Assembly: GCA_000383735.1 (NCBI GenBank)
Contig: KB912122.1
Span: 6,379 to 32,695, forward strand
Direction: 5' to 3'
Length of the DNA: 26,317 nt
From: Verrucomicrobia bacterium SCGC AAA164-M04
GTDB lineage: Bacteria > Verrucomicrobiota > Verrucomicrobiae > Verrucomicrobiales > Akkermansiaceae
In this document: piece by piece, positions 8,133-18,135 of the stretch
Position numbering within the stretch: the first letter of the stretch is position 1
Layout: every line of letters begins with the position of its first letter
Made by a program: the position numbers and the translations under genes
The notes under the pieces: generated by a model
The model's database searches: none
What the model saw: the letters and a program-made list of their open reading frames with translations, nothing else
Told to the model about the DNA's origin: nothing

Positions 8133-9516
8133 TTTTTGCAGTAGGAAGAAGTTTCTTCAAGTTTGCTTGGCTCATGCCAAGAAGGTGAGAAGCCTCCTTT
8201 AGATCATGATTACATTGTTCAAGGGTATGACGAATGAGCTCACCTTTTACGAAATCGAGCGCATTTCGTTCAGTTCCCTCGGAGAGTTCCAAAATTAGCG
8301 CAAGGGCGTCCTTCAAGGTGCCTCCGATGCTAGCGGGGCCTCGACCGATTGGAATATCTTCAGGTAAGAGGATATCGCTAAGCGCAAGGGCACATGCTCG
8401 GGCCATGGTGTTTTCCAATTCGCGAACATTGCCGGGCCAGCGATGCCCTTGGAGGTGTTCGATTGCTTCACCGGTTAGTCGCATGCGTGCTGTCCCGTTT
8501 CTGCGAGCAATTTGATCGAGGAAAAATTCGGCAAGAATTTCGATGTCTTCCTGACGGTCGCGAAGTGGTGGGAGTTCTATTTCAACGACATTCAGACGGT
8601 AATAAAGATCCTCTCGGAATCGACCCTCACTGACCTCTTGGGCGAGATTCTTGTTTGTTGCTGTGACGATGCGAACGTCGGTTTTTTGAACCTCGTTGCT
8701 CCCGACTCGTGAAAAAGTCCCGTCCTGTAGGACCCGAAGAAGTTTTACCTGAACGCTTGGAGGAAGATCTCCAATTTCATCGAGGAAAAGCGTGCTTTCG
8801 TGAGAATCTTCAAAGCGCCCAGTTCGGCGAGCAATGGCACCAGTAAATGACCCCTTTTCGTGACCGAAGAGTTCCGATTCAAGGAGATTCTCAGGAATGG
8901 CGCCGCAATTGATGACCAGCATCTCTTTTTTACGTCGTGGGCTGTATGCGTGAATTGAGCGCGCAATCAGTTCCTTCCCAGTGCCACTCTCTCCAGTAAC
9001 AAGGACCGGAGCGTCTGAGTGAGCGACGCGGCCAACGACCTTCATGACGTCTTGCAAAGGTCGAGAAACCCCAATGATCGTGGTTTTTCCGGTAAGTCCG
9101 GGACGTTGATCTGAAAGTGGTCCTATTTCCCGGCGCTGATCGACAGTCTGGAGGGCAGATTCGACAACTTGACGGAGTTCAAAAGCTAGCGATTCTTTAC
9201 GGAGGACATCGAGCGCGCCCTTTTGGGTCGCCTCGATGATCTGGCTAGTGGTGGGCGAAACTGCGGTGAGGATCGTGATTGTTTCAGGAGAAGAGGCCCG
9301 GATGAGTTGGAGTAATTCGACGCCATCAAAGGGATCAAGCTTGATGTCGCAGATCACGACATCAATGGGAGCCTTCTTAACAACTTGCGATGCCTTGTCT
9401 GCACTATCACAACGCAGGATTTTAAGCCCCTCGGCACCGAGGTGTTTTGTGGCCCAATCGAGGTAGTCGAGGTCTTGATCGACCAGCAAAAGGTGATGTT
9501 CTGGTTCCTTGCTCAC
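8125..9516 (-). CDS. Sigma-54-dependent response regulator (NtrC family: receiver, AAA+, Fis-type HTH)
   Basis: A 463-residue transcription activator. The receiver domain (7-122) has the acidic pair D13/D15 and the phospho-acceptor D57 in VVICDIKLD. The conserved lysine is probably K107, in LRKES, where a K-P pair is more usual. The AAA+ domain (about 146-380) has Walker A GESGTGKE (175-182), the sigma-54 contact loop GSFTGA (222-227; consensus GAFTGA), Walker B TLFLDEIGD (242-250) and the sensor-II motif RWPGNVRELENT. The C-terminal Fis-type helix-turn-helix (about 432-458) contains DLKEASHLLGMSQANLKKLL. It should activate RNA polymerase-sigma-54 at enhancer sites once phosphorylated. No histidine kinase gene lies nearby. 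It starts with GTG, 15 bases after uppS, and overlaps upp by 8 bases. Its targets are unknown. Confidence 0.93.
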   Translation of the reverse strand: MSKEPEHHLLLVDQDLDYLDWATKHLGAEGLKILRCDSADKASQVVKKAPIDVVICDIKLDPFDGVELLQLIRASSPETITILTAVSPTTSQIIEATQKGALDVLRKESLAFELRQVVESALQTVDQRREIGPLSDQRPGLTGKTTIIGVSRPLQDVMKVVGRVAHSDAPVLVTGESGTGKELIARSIHAYSPRRKKEMLVINCGAIPENLLESELFGHEKGSFTGAIARRTGRFEDSHESTLFLDEIGDLPPSVQVKLLRVLQDGTFSRVGSNEVQKTDVRIVTATNKNLAQEVSEGRFREDLYYRLNVVEIELPPLRDRQEDIEILAEFFLDQIARRNGTARMRLTGEAIEHLQGHRWPGNVRELENTMARACALALSDILLPEDIPIGRGPASIGGTLKDALALILELSEGTERNALDFVKGELIRHTLEQCNHDLKEASHLLGMSQANLKKLLPTAKNA

Positions 9517-9531
9517 AACTAAATTCCGGTT

Positions 9532-10248
9532 TTAGAGTCTCCCGAAGCGCCTCCGTCTACGAGAATAAATTTCGAGAGCCTCATGAAAATCGGACTTTCG
9601 AAAATCTGGCCAATTTTTTTCGGTGATAAAAATCTCGGCGTAGCTCAATTGCCAGAGAAGAAAATTTGAGAGTCGTAACTCGCCAGAAGTGCGGATCAGG
9701 AAGTCAGGATCTGGGAATTCAGATGTGTCCAGATGTTCCGCTACAGTGTCTTTTTGGATATGATCTGGGTCGAGCTCTCCCCGTGCAACTTTTTCGGCAA
9801 TTCGGCGGGTGGCGTCCGTGATTTCCTCTCGACTGCCGTAAGAAAGGGCGAGAACTACCGTTAGTTTAGTATTGGAAGATGTTTCGTCGATGACGTTAGC
9901 TAGCTCTTTCCGGCATGATTCGGGAAGGAGTTGGATTCGGCCGATCGTCTTAAGTCGGACGTTTTTTTTGCGGAACTCTTTCCCTTTAGTTTTCAGAAAT
10001 TGCTCAAGAAGCTTCATGAGCGCATCAATCTCCTTTTGGGGACGATTCCAGTTTTCTGAAGAAAACGCGTAAAGAGTTAGGAATTCAATTCCATGCTCGA
10101 GGCAGGCGTCAACTGCCTCGCGGGCAGATTCCGCGCCAGCACGGTGTCCGGCTTTGCGAGGTAGACCTCGCCCTTCAGCCCATCGACCGTTGCCATCCAT
10201 GATCACGGCGACATGTCTTGGGGTTGAATTGAGTGGGGCGTTGCCCAT
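9532..10248 (-). CDS. uppS: Isoprenyl transferase (undecaprenyl diphosphate synthase)
   Basis: A cis-prenyltransferase that adds isopentenyl units to farnesyl diphosphate to build undecaprenyl diphosphate, the lipid carrier for peptidoglycan and surface polysaccharide. At 238 residues it has the usual length. The signature HVAVIMDGNGRWA (12-24) contains the catalytic Asp D18. Later family motifs are TLYAFSSENWNRP near 58 and PDFLIRTSGELRLSNFL near 187, followed by QLSYAEIFITEKNWPDF. The ATG at 10248 follows purA by 9 bases. Its position between purine/pyrimidine genes and the response regulator suggests one growth-linked operon. Confidence 0.97.
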   Translation of the reverse strand: MGNAPLNSTPRHVAVIMDGNGRWAEGRGLPRKAGHRAGAESAREAVDACLEHGIEFLTLYAFSSENWNRPQKEIDALMKLLEQFLKTKGKEFRKKNVRLKTIGRIQLLPESCRKELANVIDETSSNTKLTVVLALSYGSREEITDATRRIAEKVARGELDPDHIQKDTVAEHLDTSEFPDPDFLIRTSGELRLSNFLLWQLSYAEIFITEKNWPDFRKSDFHEALEIYSRRRRRFGRL

Positions 10249-10257
10249 GATGTTGAC

Positions 10258-11535
<1,278 letters not shown>

Positions 11536-12678
11536 TTAGTTTGAGGATTCGATGAGTTTGATGAACTCATCGAAAAAGCCCTTGTCATCATTAGGACCAG
11601 GGGCGGCCTCGGGGTGATGTTGGACCGAGAAAACAGGATCTTTGGTGCTCCGCATTCCTTCTACTGTTTGGTCGTTGAGGTTGACGTGGGTCACCTCGAC
11701 GAAATCGGGTAGTGATTTGTCGTCCGTTGCGAAGCCGTGATTCTGTGCGGTTATGGCTACCTTGCCAGACCGAAGGTCTTTGACCGGGTGGTTTCCTCCG
11801 CGGTGGCCAAATTTGAGTTTGTAGGTGGTGCCACCGAAACAGTGGGTCAGGATTTGATGTCCTAGACATATTCCAAAGACAGGAACTTGCCCGATGAGTT
11901 GTTTTACTTCTTCGTGGATGTAGGTGAGTGCAGCAGGATCTCCTGGTCCGTTTGAAAGAAAGACCCCATCGGGATTCTTTGCTAGAACTTCACTTGCAAG
12001 TGTCCGTGAATTTACGACTTCAACTTCAAAGCCAGATTGTCGGAGCGAGCGGAGAATATTGTGTTTTATGCCAAAATCGTAAGCAACAATTCGGTATTTA
12101 ATGGGAGGTAGGTCAATGTAATTAGTATCCTGATTTGCGGTGACACTTGGAATTGTCCAAAGCCGGGATTCACCTTCCCAAAGGTAGGAGGTTTTGGTTG
12201 AAACTTCTTTGACAAAATCGCTGCCTTCCATTGGTGGGGCTTCGTTGGCGGCTTCGATTGCAGCCTGTTCTGAGAGTTCAGTAGTAATGACGGCTCGCAT
12301 TGCTCCCTTATCACGTAGGTGTTTTGTGAGGGCGCGTGTATCAATGTCTTCGATGCCAATGATCTGGTGCTCCTTGAAATAGTCTGCTAAAGACTGTTGC
12401 GAGCGCCAAGAAGAGGGGAATTCGCAGAGTTCTCCAATCACGAAACCACGAACATGGGGTGACGCTGATTCGGCATCTTCGGCGTTGACACCATAATTCC
12501 CCTGGAGGGGATAGGTCATTGTTACGATTTGTCCGCGGTAAGAGGGGTCCGTAATGATCTCTTGATACCCGGTCATTGAGGTATTAAAGCAGATTTCTCC
12601 AGAGGTTGTTCCAGAGTGACCAAAGGCACGACCGTGGAAGGTGCGACCGTCTTCAAGTGCAAGGATGGCGTTCGTCAA
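11536..12678 (-). CDS. carA: Carbamoyl-phosphate synthase small (glutaminase) subunit
   Basis: Hydrolyses glutamine to feed ammonia to the large subunit CarB, for pyrimidine and arginine synthesis. The protein is 380 residues, full length. The N-terminal CPSase-small domain opens ALEDGRTFHGRAFG and continues with FNTSMTGYQEIITDPSY. The class-I glutaminase domain (about 195-378) has LSNGPGDPA, the nucleophile C271 in GICLGHQI, and H355/E357 in VQHHPEA. The best start is TTG at 12678, which gives a family-typical N-terminus; no in-frame ATG fits. carB is not in the window. It is the first gene of the minus-strand run, so its promoter should lie in 12679-12909. Confidence 0.97.
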   Translation of the reverse strand: MTNAILALEDGRTFHGRAFGHSGTTSGEICFNTSMTGYQEIITDPSYRGQIVTMTYPLQGNYGVNAEDAESASPHVRGFVIGELCEFPSSWRSQQSLADYFKEHQIIGIEDIDTRALTKHLRDKGAMRAVITTELSEQAAIEAANEAPPMEGSDFVKEVSTKTSYLWEGESRLWTIPSVTANQDTNYIDLPPIKYRIVAYDFGIKHNILRSLRQSGFEVEVVNSRTLASEVLAKNPDGVFLSNGPGDPAALTYIHEEVKQLIGQVPVFGICLGHQILTHCFGGTTYKLKFGHRGGNHPVKDLRSGKVAITAQNHGFATDDKSLPDFVEVTHVNLNDQTVEGMRSTKDPVFSVQHHPEAAPGPNDDKGFFDEFIKLIESSN

Positions 12679-12909
12679 GGCGGCAAGATTAGAGGCTAGC
12701 AGGAGGTTTGGTGCAAGAGCTTCTTTTAACCTGAGATAGGTTTTAATTAGGAAATTGCGATGAAGTTGAATTTACCAATAAGTATGTGATATTTTTGGGG
12801 AGGGCTCTAGGAACTCAAAATTCCTCGATGCTTCAGGTGAAAACATACTCCTTAAAAGTGATTTTCTCATAGGTTTATCATATTCATTGGGTTATCCTTT
12901 AAACGTTAA
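12679..12909. other. Divergent intergenic region, carA / DUF1800 operon
   Basis: This 231-base, A+T-rich spacer must hold promoters for the carA-purA-uppS run (minus) and for the DUF1800-DUF1501 unit (plus). It contains an imperfect inverted repeat, AACCT-gagat-AGGTT, near 12730. No clear sigma-70 pair, sigma-54 box, riboswitch or small gene could be defended. Confidence 0.5.
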
Positions 12910-15021
12910 ATGAAGGTCCTGATAGTTGTAATAGCGGTAATTGCTTTCCCTTCGGTTCTGTTTGGAGTGATTGATTTTAATGGGAATGGGGTATCGGAAA
13001 TTTGGGAGCTTCAACACAAGGGGACAGTTGCGGATGATTTTGATTCCGATAAGGATGGTAGTTCAAATCTGGCTGAGGGAATTGCTGGGACAGACCCCCA
13101 CGACCCCGAGAGCGTTTTGGCCCTTGAACATCCGGTTTTGGATGGGCCCGAAGTTCGATTTTCTTGGTCAGCTGAGGCCGGGAAAAGTTATCGACTTGAG
13201 CGTTGGGATCCAGCTGCAAATGGCTGGAGCGAAGCTGCCTTGATTCTTCCTTTGAGTATCTCAGCGATTCAGACGGTTACATTGGACCGCTTAGACGGTG
13301 GTGTTTTTCGCCTTGTGTCTGCTGACATAGACATGGATGGGGATGGATTGAGTGCCTGGGAAGAGATTCTCATTGGAACTAGCGATGAAAGTGCGGCTGG
13401 CGTTGATGGTTCTGGTGAAGGTGATTTTGTGACCGCTCTTCGTGCTCTCGAATCTGAAGAGGGTGTGGTTTTAAGCAACGGAACACAACTTGATCGAAGA
13501 TTACCCAGTGAGAAAGAGGCGGCTCGATTCTTGCTGAAAGCAAGTTTTGGCCCTACCGATGAATCAATCGAGGAAGTTGTGTCAATGGGTTTGACAGGTT
13601 GGATTGATAACCAAGCGACGATTCCTACGACCCGCCTGCAGACCTCTATTGCAAGGAATGCTCTACCCATTAATAGTTCTAGGGGACGTGATGGTTGGTG
13701 GAGGTCTGCTAATATTGCGCCCGACCAATTGAGGCAAAGAATGGCCTACGCACTGAGCCAAATTCTTGTTGTGAATTTTCAGGGGGGAAGTGTCATCGGC
13801 GACAACTACCTTATCCAAGCTCGCTACTATGATATTTTCACAACCGGGGCGTTTGGTTCGTATCGGGATGCTCTTGAAAAAGTAACTTACAATCCTGCGA
13901 TGGGCTTTTACTTGTCTCATTTAAATAACCGAAAGTCTGATGACCCGGTGAGTCCAACACGTTTCCCTGATGAAAATTTTGCACGTGAAATCATGCAGCT
14001 TTTTACGATTGGGTTATGGGAGCTGAATTTGGATGGCTCACGTAAATTGGATCAAGAGGGGAACTTCATTCCGACTTACGGTAATCAAACAATCACCGAG
14101 ATGGCCAAGGTGTTCACCGGAATGAGTCATTCAACGACCAATAACGGAAGAGCTGCGACAAGTTTTTACGACGTGGCTCGGGGGAACGACTATCTGTATG
14201 ACATGAAGGTTTGGGATGAGGAACATGAGACTGGTCCTAAATCAATCGTCAATGGGGTTCAATTGGATGGGAGTCAGACGGGCGAAGAAGAGGTTCAAGC
14301 TGCTTTGGATGCTTTGTTGGAGCATCCCTCACTTCCACCATTTTTGAGTAGGCTTCTAATCCAACGTTTTACAAGCTCCAATCCGTCTGCAGCCTATTTA
14401 GCCCGAGTCTCAAGGGTTTGGTTAGACGATTCCACTGGTGAATCGGCTGATTTAGGGGAGGTGATCAAAGCGATCTTGCTCGATCCTGAGGTTCTTAGTG
14501 GTGGTGGTCATCAATACCACGGGAAAGTTCGTGAGCCGATCATCCGTTATGCAAGCTTAGCGAGAGCATTTAATCTTGTTTCTGAAAGCGGGAAATATTC
14601 TACTAATCAACCACTACTTAACGATGACTTCGGTCAGTTTCCGATGCTTTCACCGAGTGTTTTTAATTTCTATCTTCCGGACTTTGCGCCGCAAGGAGAG
14701 TTTCGCATGGCTGGAATGGTAAGTCCGGAACTCCAACTCGCTTCGTTGTCACAGCTGCTGCGATCGGATTCGCAATTTGCGGCTTCAGTGGAGGAGTCAG
14801 GTGTTTCTGGAAGTTTTGATCTCACGAAAGAGTTGACACTCGTCGACGAGCCAAGTGCTTTAGTCGAGAGGGTTGATCTGCTCATGACAGGTGGCCAACT
14901 CAAGGCTGATACAAAGCTTGTGATTTTGAATGCCGTGCAAAGTGAAGTCACTGACCTAGAAAAGGTTCGAACAGCGATCTACTTGGTGAGCCAATCGATG
15001 GAATGTATCGTTTTAAATTGA
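12910..15021 (+). CDS. DUF1800 family secreted protein with calcium-binding-type repeats
   Basis: A 703-residue exported protein of unknown function. A Sec signal peptide (MKVLIVVIAVIAFPSVLFG) is followed by Asp/Asn-rich loops of EF-hand/thrombospondin-3 type: DFNGNGVSEIWE (22-33), DDFDSDKDGSSNLAE (42-56) and DIDMDGDGLSAWEE (139-152). A beta-sandwich-like segment (75-138) lies between them. The DUF1800 domain runs from about 200 to 700, with ARFLLKASFGPTDESIEEV, LRQRMAYALSQILVV, FAREIMQLFTIGLWELN and MAKVFTGMSHST. DUF1800 genes are commonly followed by DUF1501 genes, as here, where the stop TGA overlaps the next ATG by one base. The pair is abundant in Verrucomicrobiota and Planctomycetota; a cell-surface or matrix role is suspected but not proven. 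Confidence 0.93.
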   Translation: MKVLIVVIAVIAFPSVLFGVIDFNGNGVSEIWELQHKGTVADDFDSDKDGSSNLAEGIAGTDPHDPESVLALEHPVLDGPEVRFSWSAEAGKSYRLERWDPAANGWSEAALILPLSISAIQTVTLDRLDGGVFRLVSADIDMDGDGLSAWEEILIGTSDESAAGVDGSGEGDFVTALRALESEEGVVLSNGTQLDRRLPSEKEAARFLLKASFGPTDESIEEVVSMGLTGWIDNQATIPTTRLQTSIARNALPINSSRGRDGWWRSANIAPDQLRQRMAYALSQILVVNFQGGSVIGDNYLIQARYYDIFTTGAFGSYRDALEKVTYNPAMGFYLSHLNNRKSDDPVSPTRFPDENFAREIMQLFTIGLWELNLDGSRKLDQEGNFIPTYGNQTITEMAKVFTGMSHSTTNNGRAATSFYDVARGNDYLYDMKVWDEEHETGPKSIVNGVQLDGSQTGEEEVQAALDALLEHPSLPPFLSRLLIQRFTSSNPSAAYLARVSRVWLDDSTGESADLGEVIKAILLDPEVLSGGGHQYHGKVREPIIRYASLARAFNLVSESGKYSTNQPLLNDDFGQFPMLSPSVFNFYLPDFAPQGEFRMAGMVSPELQLASLSQLLRSDSQFAASVEESGVSGSFDLTKELTLVDEPSALVERVDLLMTGGQLKADTKLVILNAVQSEVTDLEKVRTAIYLVSQSMECIVLN

Positions 15022-16445
15022 TGAAAAATAAGCAGCAATACAGTCGCGTAAATCGGCGACGCTTTCTCGGACAAGCAAGTTGTTCGGCAATAGGGTCTGC
15101 CTCGCTTTTTTCTTCGTTGATCAATTTGCGGCTTACTGGATCTTTAGCGGCAGCTGACACTGATGATGGCGATGACTATAAAGCTCTAGTCTGTGTCTTT
15201 TTAGCGGGTGGGAATGACTCCTTCAACATGTTGACACCGGTTGACGCTTCACAAGGCTATCCCGAATATCTGGCGGCACGCGGTGATGTTGCTCTTCCTC
15301 AAACTGATTTTACTCCAATCGGAGATACTCTGCCTTCTCCAGATGGTCGGACTCTTGGTTTAAATGTAGAAATGCCTGAGCTGAAAGCTCTGTTTGATTT
15401 AGGGAAAGCATCTTTTATTAATAACGTCGGAACGCTCGTTGAACCGGTTACCAAGCTTGGAATTCAAAATCAATCAGCGAGCTTGCCTCTCGGGCTCTAT
15501 TCGCATTCCGACCAACAGCTCCACTGGCAGTCGGGACTTCCTACCAATCGCTCGCCCCTCAACGGGTGGGGCGCGCGCTTAGCAGATCTTCTAGATGACT
15601 TAAATGGCGAGAGTCAGGTTTCAATGAATGTGTCTCTTGCTGGGACTAATCTTTTTCAAAGCGGCGGTTCAAGCTCGGTTCTTTCCAGAAGTGCTTCCAA
15701 TATTCCCGAGATTCGGCAGTGGAACCGATGGGTTTACCGACACAAGAGGGCAGCTCAGGAATCAATTCTTGATGCCCAGTATCAAAATGCCTTTGAGAGG
15801 TCATTCGCTACTTCGAAAAAAGCTGCGATTGCTGCAAGTGCCGAATATCGGGCAGCGCTGGAATCTCAGAATCCAATCGTTACTGAGTTTAATACCTCAA
15901 ATGCTCTGGCCAGACAATTGAAGGCCGTTGCGGAAACAATCTCTGCTCGGGGACTGCTGTCTAAGAGGCGTCAGACTTTCTTTGTCGAGCTTGGTGGGTG
16001 GGATCATCATAATGGATTAGATGACCATCCCGCGATGCTCGGACAAGTAAGCGAGGCAGTTGGCCAGTTTTATCAAGCGATGGTCGATTTGGAGTTGGAG
16101 AACCAGGTCACTCTCTTTACCGCCTCGGATTTTGGCAGGACCTTAACGCCAAATGGGAATGGAACCGATCATGCCTGGGGAGGAAATCAGTTCGTTGTGG
16201 GGGGCTGTGTTGACGGCGGCAAGTTCTTTGGGGATTACCCATCACTAGATCTCGGAAATGACCTAGATACTGGGCGTGGGCGGTTTATCCCTACCACTTC
16301 TGTTGATGAGTATGTTGCTGATCTGGCACTTTGGATGGGCGTTTCTGCAACTAATGTGAGGGATTTGGTTCTTCCAAATTTGTCTAATTTTCATGATGTT
16401 GTTGAAGGTGGAGCGCCGCTTGGTTTTATGAAAATGGACGGATGA
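15021..16445 (+). CDS. DUF1501 family protein with Tat signal
   Basis: A 474-residue protein. It begins with a twin-arginine signal (VNRRRFLGQA at 10-19, then a hydrophobic, Ala/Ser-rich stretch ending near SLAAA), so it is exported folded. The DUF1501 domain, related to the alkaline phosphatase/sulfatase fold, shows VFLAGGNDSFNML (59-71), HSDQQLHWQSGL, VELGGWDHHNGLDDH and TLFTASDFGRTL followed by DHAWGGN. The Asp/His residues in these motifs are plausible metal ligands. I chose the ATG at 15021, which overlaps the upstream stop by one base (TGATG). The in-frame ATG at 15003 would only add six residues inside the previous gene. It is translationally coupled on both sides. The substrate is unknown. 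Confidence 0.93.
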   Translation: MKNKQQYSRVNRRRFLGQASCSAIGSASLFSSLINLRLTGSLAAADTDDGDDYKALVCVFLAGGNDSFNMLTPVDASQGYPEYLAARGDVALPQTDFTPIGDTLPSPDGRTLGLNVEMPELKALFDLGKASFINNVGTLVEPVTKLGIQNQSASLPLGLYSHSDQQLHWQSGLPTNRSPLNGWGARLADLLDDLNGESQVSMNVSLAGTNLFQSGGSSSVLSRSASNIPEIRQWNRWVYRHKRAAQESILDAQYQNAFERSFATSKKAAIAASAEYRAALESQNPIVTEFNTSNALARQLKAVAETISARGLLSKRRQTFFVELGGWDHHNGLDDHPAMLGQVSEAVGQFYQAMVDLELENQVTLFTASDFGRTLTPNGNGTDHAWGGNQFVVGGCVDGGKFFGDYPSLDLGNDLDTGRGRFIPTTSVDEYVADLALWMGVSATNVRDLVLPNLSNFHDVVEGGAPLGFMKMDG

Positions 16446-16939
16446 GGACTTTTGGTGCAGTTGCTCTCTTGTTGATTCTTGGTTTTATATTCCTATCAAG
16501 GATTGCGTGGCCAACTTCGGGAGGTGGCGGTGTGATCACAGAGCCAGAGACCGCTACCCAATCCGCTGAGGAGTCCAAGGGAGTCAGGTTTCTGGGTAAA
16601 AACCCGTTTACTCTCGAATATGGAAAGCCAAATGGCGATATTAGGCGTGACCTAGAAGCACTTCGAGATGTCGTGACAAACTGTCAGTCGCTCATAAAAA
16701 ATTTTGATGCCTTTCACCTGCCCGGAAATCCTGAGATCGTCCGTTTTCTGCAAGGTGCAAATCCGGAAAAGCTTGCTTGGATTCCAGAAGAGCATTCGCT
16801 CATCAAGCGTGATATCGGGTTGTTGGATCGAAATGGGAACCCAGTCTTTTTTCATCGCTTGAGCGGCCTTCAAATTGAATACCGTTCCGCAGGTGCTGAT
16901 GGTAAGCACTGGACTGATGACGATGTTATAGTGCGTTAG
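16442..16939 (+). CDS. Small membrane-anchored protein with pseudopilin-G-like C-terminus
   Basis: A 165-residue protein with one N-terminal transmembrane segment (about 3-22), a Ser/Glu-rich spacer, and a globular domain from about 45. The C-terminal part (LLDRNGNPVFFHRLSGLQIEYRSAGADGKHWTDDDV, written here only as a motif path: NGNPVFFHRL at about 131-140, then IEYRSAGADGK and TDDDV) follows the pattern of the GspG calcium-loop tail. That tail consists of a D-x-x-G-N-P turn, an aromatic strand, and an S-x-G-x-D-G loop closed by acidic residues. It has no type IV pilin N-terminal cleavage motif. The ATG overlaps the DUF1501 stop by four bases (ATGA), so it is probably a third component made with DUF1800 and DUF1501. 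Similarity to the pseudopilin tail is my reading; function is unknown. Confidence 0.8.
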   Translation: MRTFGAVALLLILGFIFLSRIAWPTSGGGGVITEPETATQSAEESKGVRFLGKNPFTLEYGKPNGDIRRDLEALRDVVTNCQSLIKNFDAFHLPGNPEIVRFLQGANPEKLAWIPEEHSLIKRDIGLLDRNGNPVFFHRLSGLQIEYRSAGADGKHWTDDDVIVR

Positions 16940-16954
16940 GAATTAACCTTTAGG

Positions 16955-18115
16955 CTACTTCACTCGTAATCTGGAAAGTGTGGTCAGTGCATAACCTGTC
17001 CCGTATGGTTGGTGGTAGTCATAAAGAGGGTAATCCCACCAAGAGCCATCTTTTTCCTGTTTGCTTATGATGTGTCGGGCGAGGTGGGGGATATACTTTT
17101 TCTGACGATCATCGGGGAGCATCTGCAGGCACTCGGTAGCGTAGTAAAACCCATAGTAGTAGAAGTAACCGGATATTGAAAAGTGGGTCTCGTGAGGAAT
17201 AGGTCGTTTGCGACCAATATTAAACCAACCCTCTCTGAGGCAAAGTCGATGAAGCCAGTGTTCAAGAAGTTTATCAGTGATTCGCGCATCCCCAAATTTC
17301 CGCATTGCAGCCATGCAGACCTGCGAGCGTCCCAGTGAACCTGCGGGACGATTGATTCCGTATCTCGGACGATAACGGTGATCGTAAGAGTAAACAAATG
17401 ACCAATCCGGTGTTCGTTGCTTGTTGATTGAAACAAGGCCACGTTTGATTTCTCTTTGGGGAATCGAAAGGCCAAAAGTTTTTTGCGCATCTTTCATACC
17501 AAGTAGGACGGTTGCAGTAGTAAACGAAGTTGGGATGCCTGAGAAATGGGCGGTATGGTTATCGAAATCTAGATATCCCCAGCCCCCGTTCACATCCTCG
17601 GTTTTAATTAGCATTTCAATTTGCTTCGCGGCGAGTTGTTTGAGTCGAGAGAGTTTGGTTTCGTCGCCAGTCCGATAAACGTAAAGGTCCGAAATCGCGC
17701 GCAGCCCGTAAGCATGTCCCCAGACATTGTAAGTTGTTGTTGGGTCGAGGTGTCTTAGTTTTGGGAGTTTTTCGAAGAGCCACGTTTCCGCTTTGTTGAT
17801 GGCAGTAACAACTTCAGGTCGTCGATCTTCACTGTCTAGTAATCCGCTGAGAGCGAGGGTCGATGCACCTGTTCGGAAGGCGAGATGTGAATCGGGAACT
17901 GGCGCGTAGATATTTAGCCCTTTCGTACGTGTGGGGCCACCCCATGAGCCATCCTTGTTTTGTTTGCTGACCAGATAATCGACACCTCGTTTAATTGAGG
18001 TTTCTAGTTCGCCTTCTTTGAGGGCCTCAACCGAAGGAAGCGGCCCGAGCTTTGCCAAGTTTTGAGCACCGACCTTGAAGAACAAAAAAGTTGAAGCGAT
18101 GAGTAGAAGCCGCAT
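16955..18115 (-). CDS. Secreted terpene-cyclase-fold (squalene cyclase/prenyltransferase repeat) protein
   Basis: A 386-residue protein with an N-terminal signal peptide (MRLLLIASTFLFFKVGAQ), then an alpha/alpha-barrel built of repeats. The diagnostic QW-type repeats are QNKDGSW (52-58), VNGGWGYLDF near 175 and QEKDGSW (353-359). The squalene-hopene-cyclase catalytic DxDD motif is absent, so a terpene-cyclising activity is unlikely. Exported members of this fold can act as non-enzymatic binding or complement/macroglobulin-like barrels. It is the last gene of a three-gene minus-strand unit, 20 bases after the adaptor gene, and converges on the DUF1501 unit with only 15 bases between stops. The fold is clear; the function is not. 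Confidence 0.85.
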   Translation of the reverse strand: MRLLLIASTFLFFKVGAQNLAKLGPLPSVEALKEGELETSIKRGVDYLVSKQNKDGSWGGPTRTKGLNIYAPVPDSHLAFRTGASTLALSGLLDSEDRRPEVVTAINKAETWLFEKLPKLRHLDPTTTYNVWGHAYGLRAISDLYVYRTGDETKLSRLKQLAAKQIEMLIKTEDVNGGWGYLDFDNHTAHFSGIPTSFTTATVLLGMKDAQKTFGLSIPQREIKRGLVSINKQRTPDWSFVYSYDHRYRPRYGINRPAGSLGRSQVCMAAMRKFGDARITDKLLEHWLHRLCLREGWFNIGRKRPIPHETHFSISGYFYYYGFYYATECLQMLPDDRQKKYIPHLARHIISKQEKDGSWWDYPLYDYHQPYGTGYALTTLSRLRVK

Positions 18116-18135
18116 GATTCTTAAGTGAGCTCGAT

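Noticed and set aside
12688..12716. TTGCAC - 17 bases - TCTAAT on the minus strand as the carA promoter
   Set aside because: The -10 and spacing look good, but the -35 is weak and the start point would leave only a few bases before the TTG start codon, so I do not call it.
16940..16954. Possible terminator between the convergent small membrane protein and QW-repeat genes
   Set aside because: Only 15 bases separate the stops and no stable hairpin with a U-run is present.
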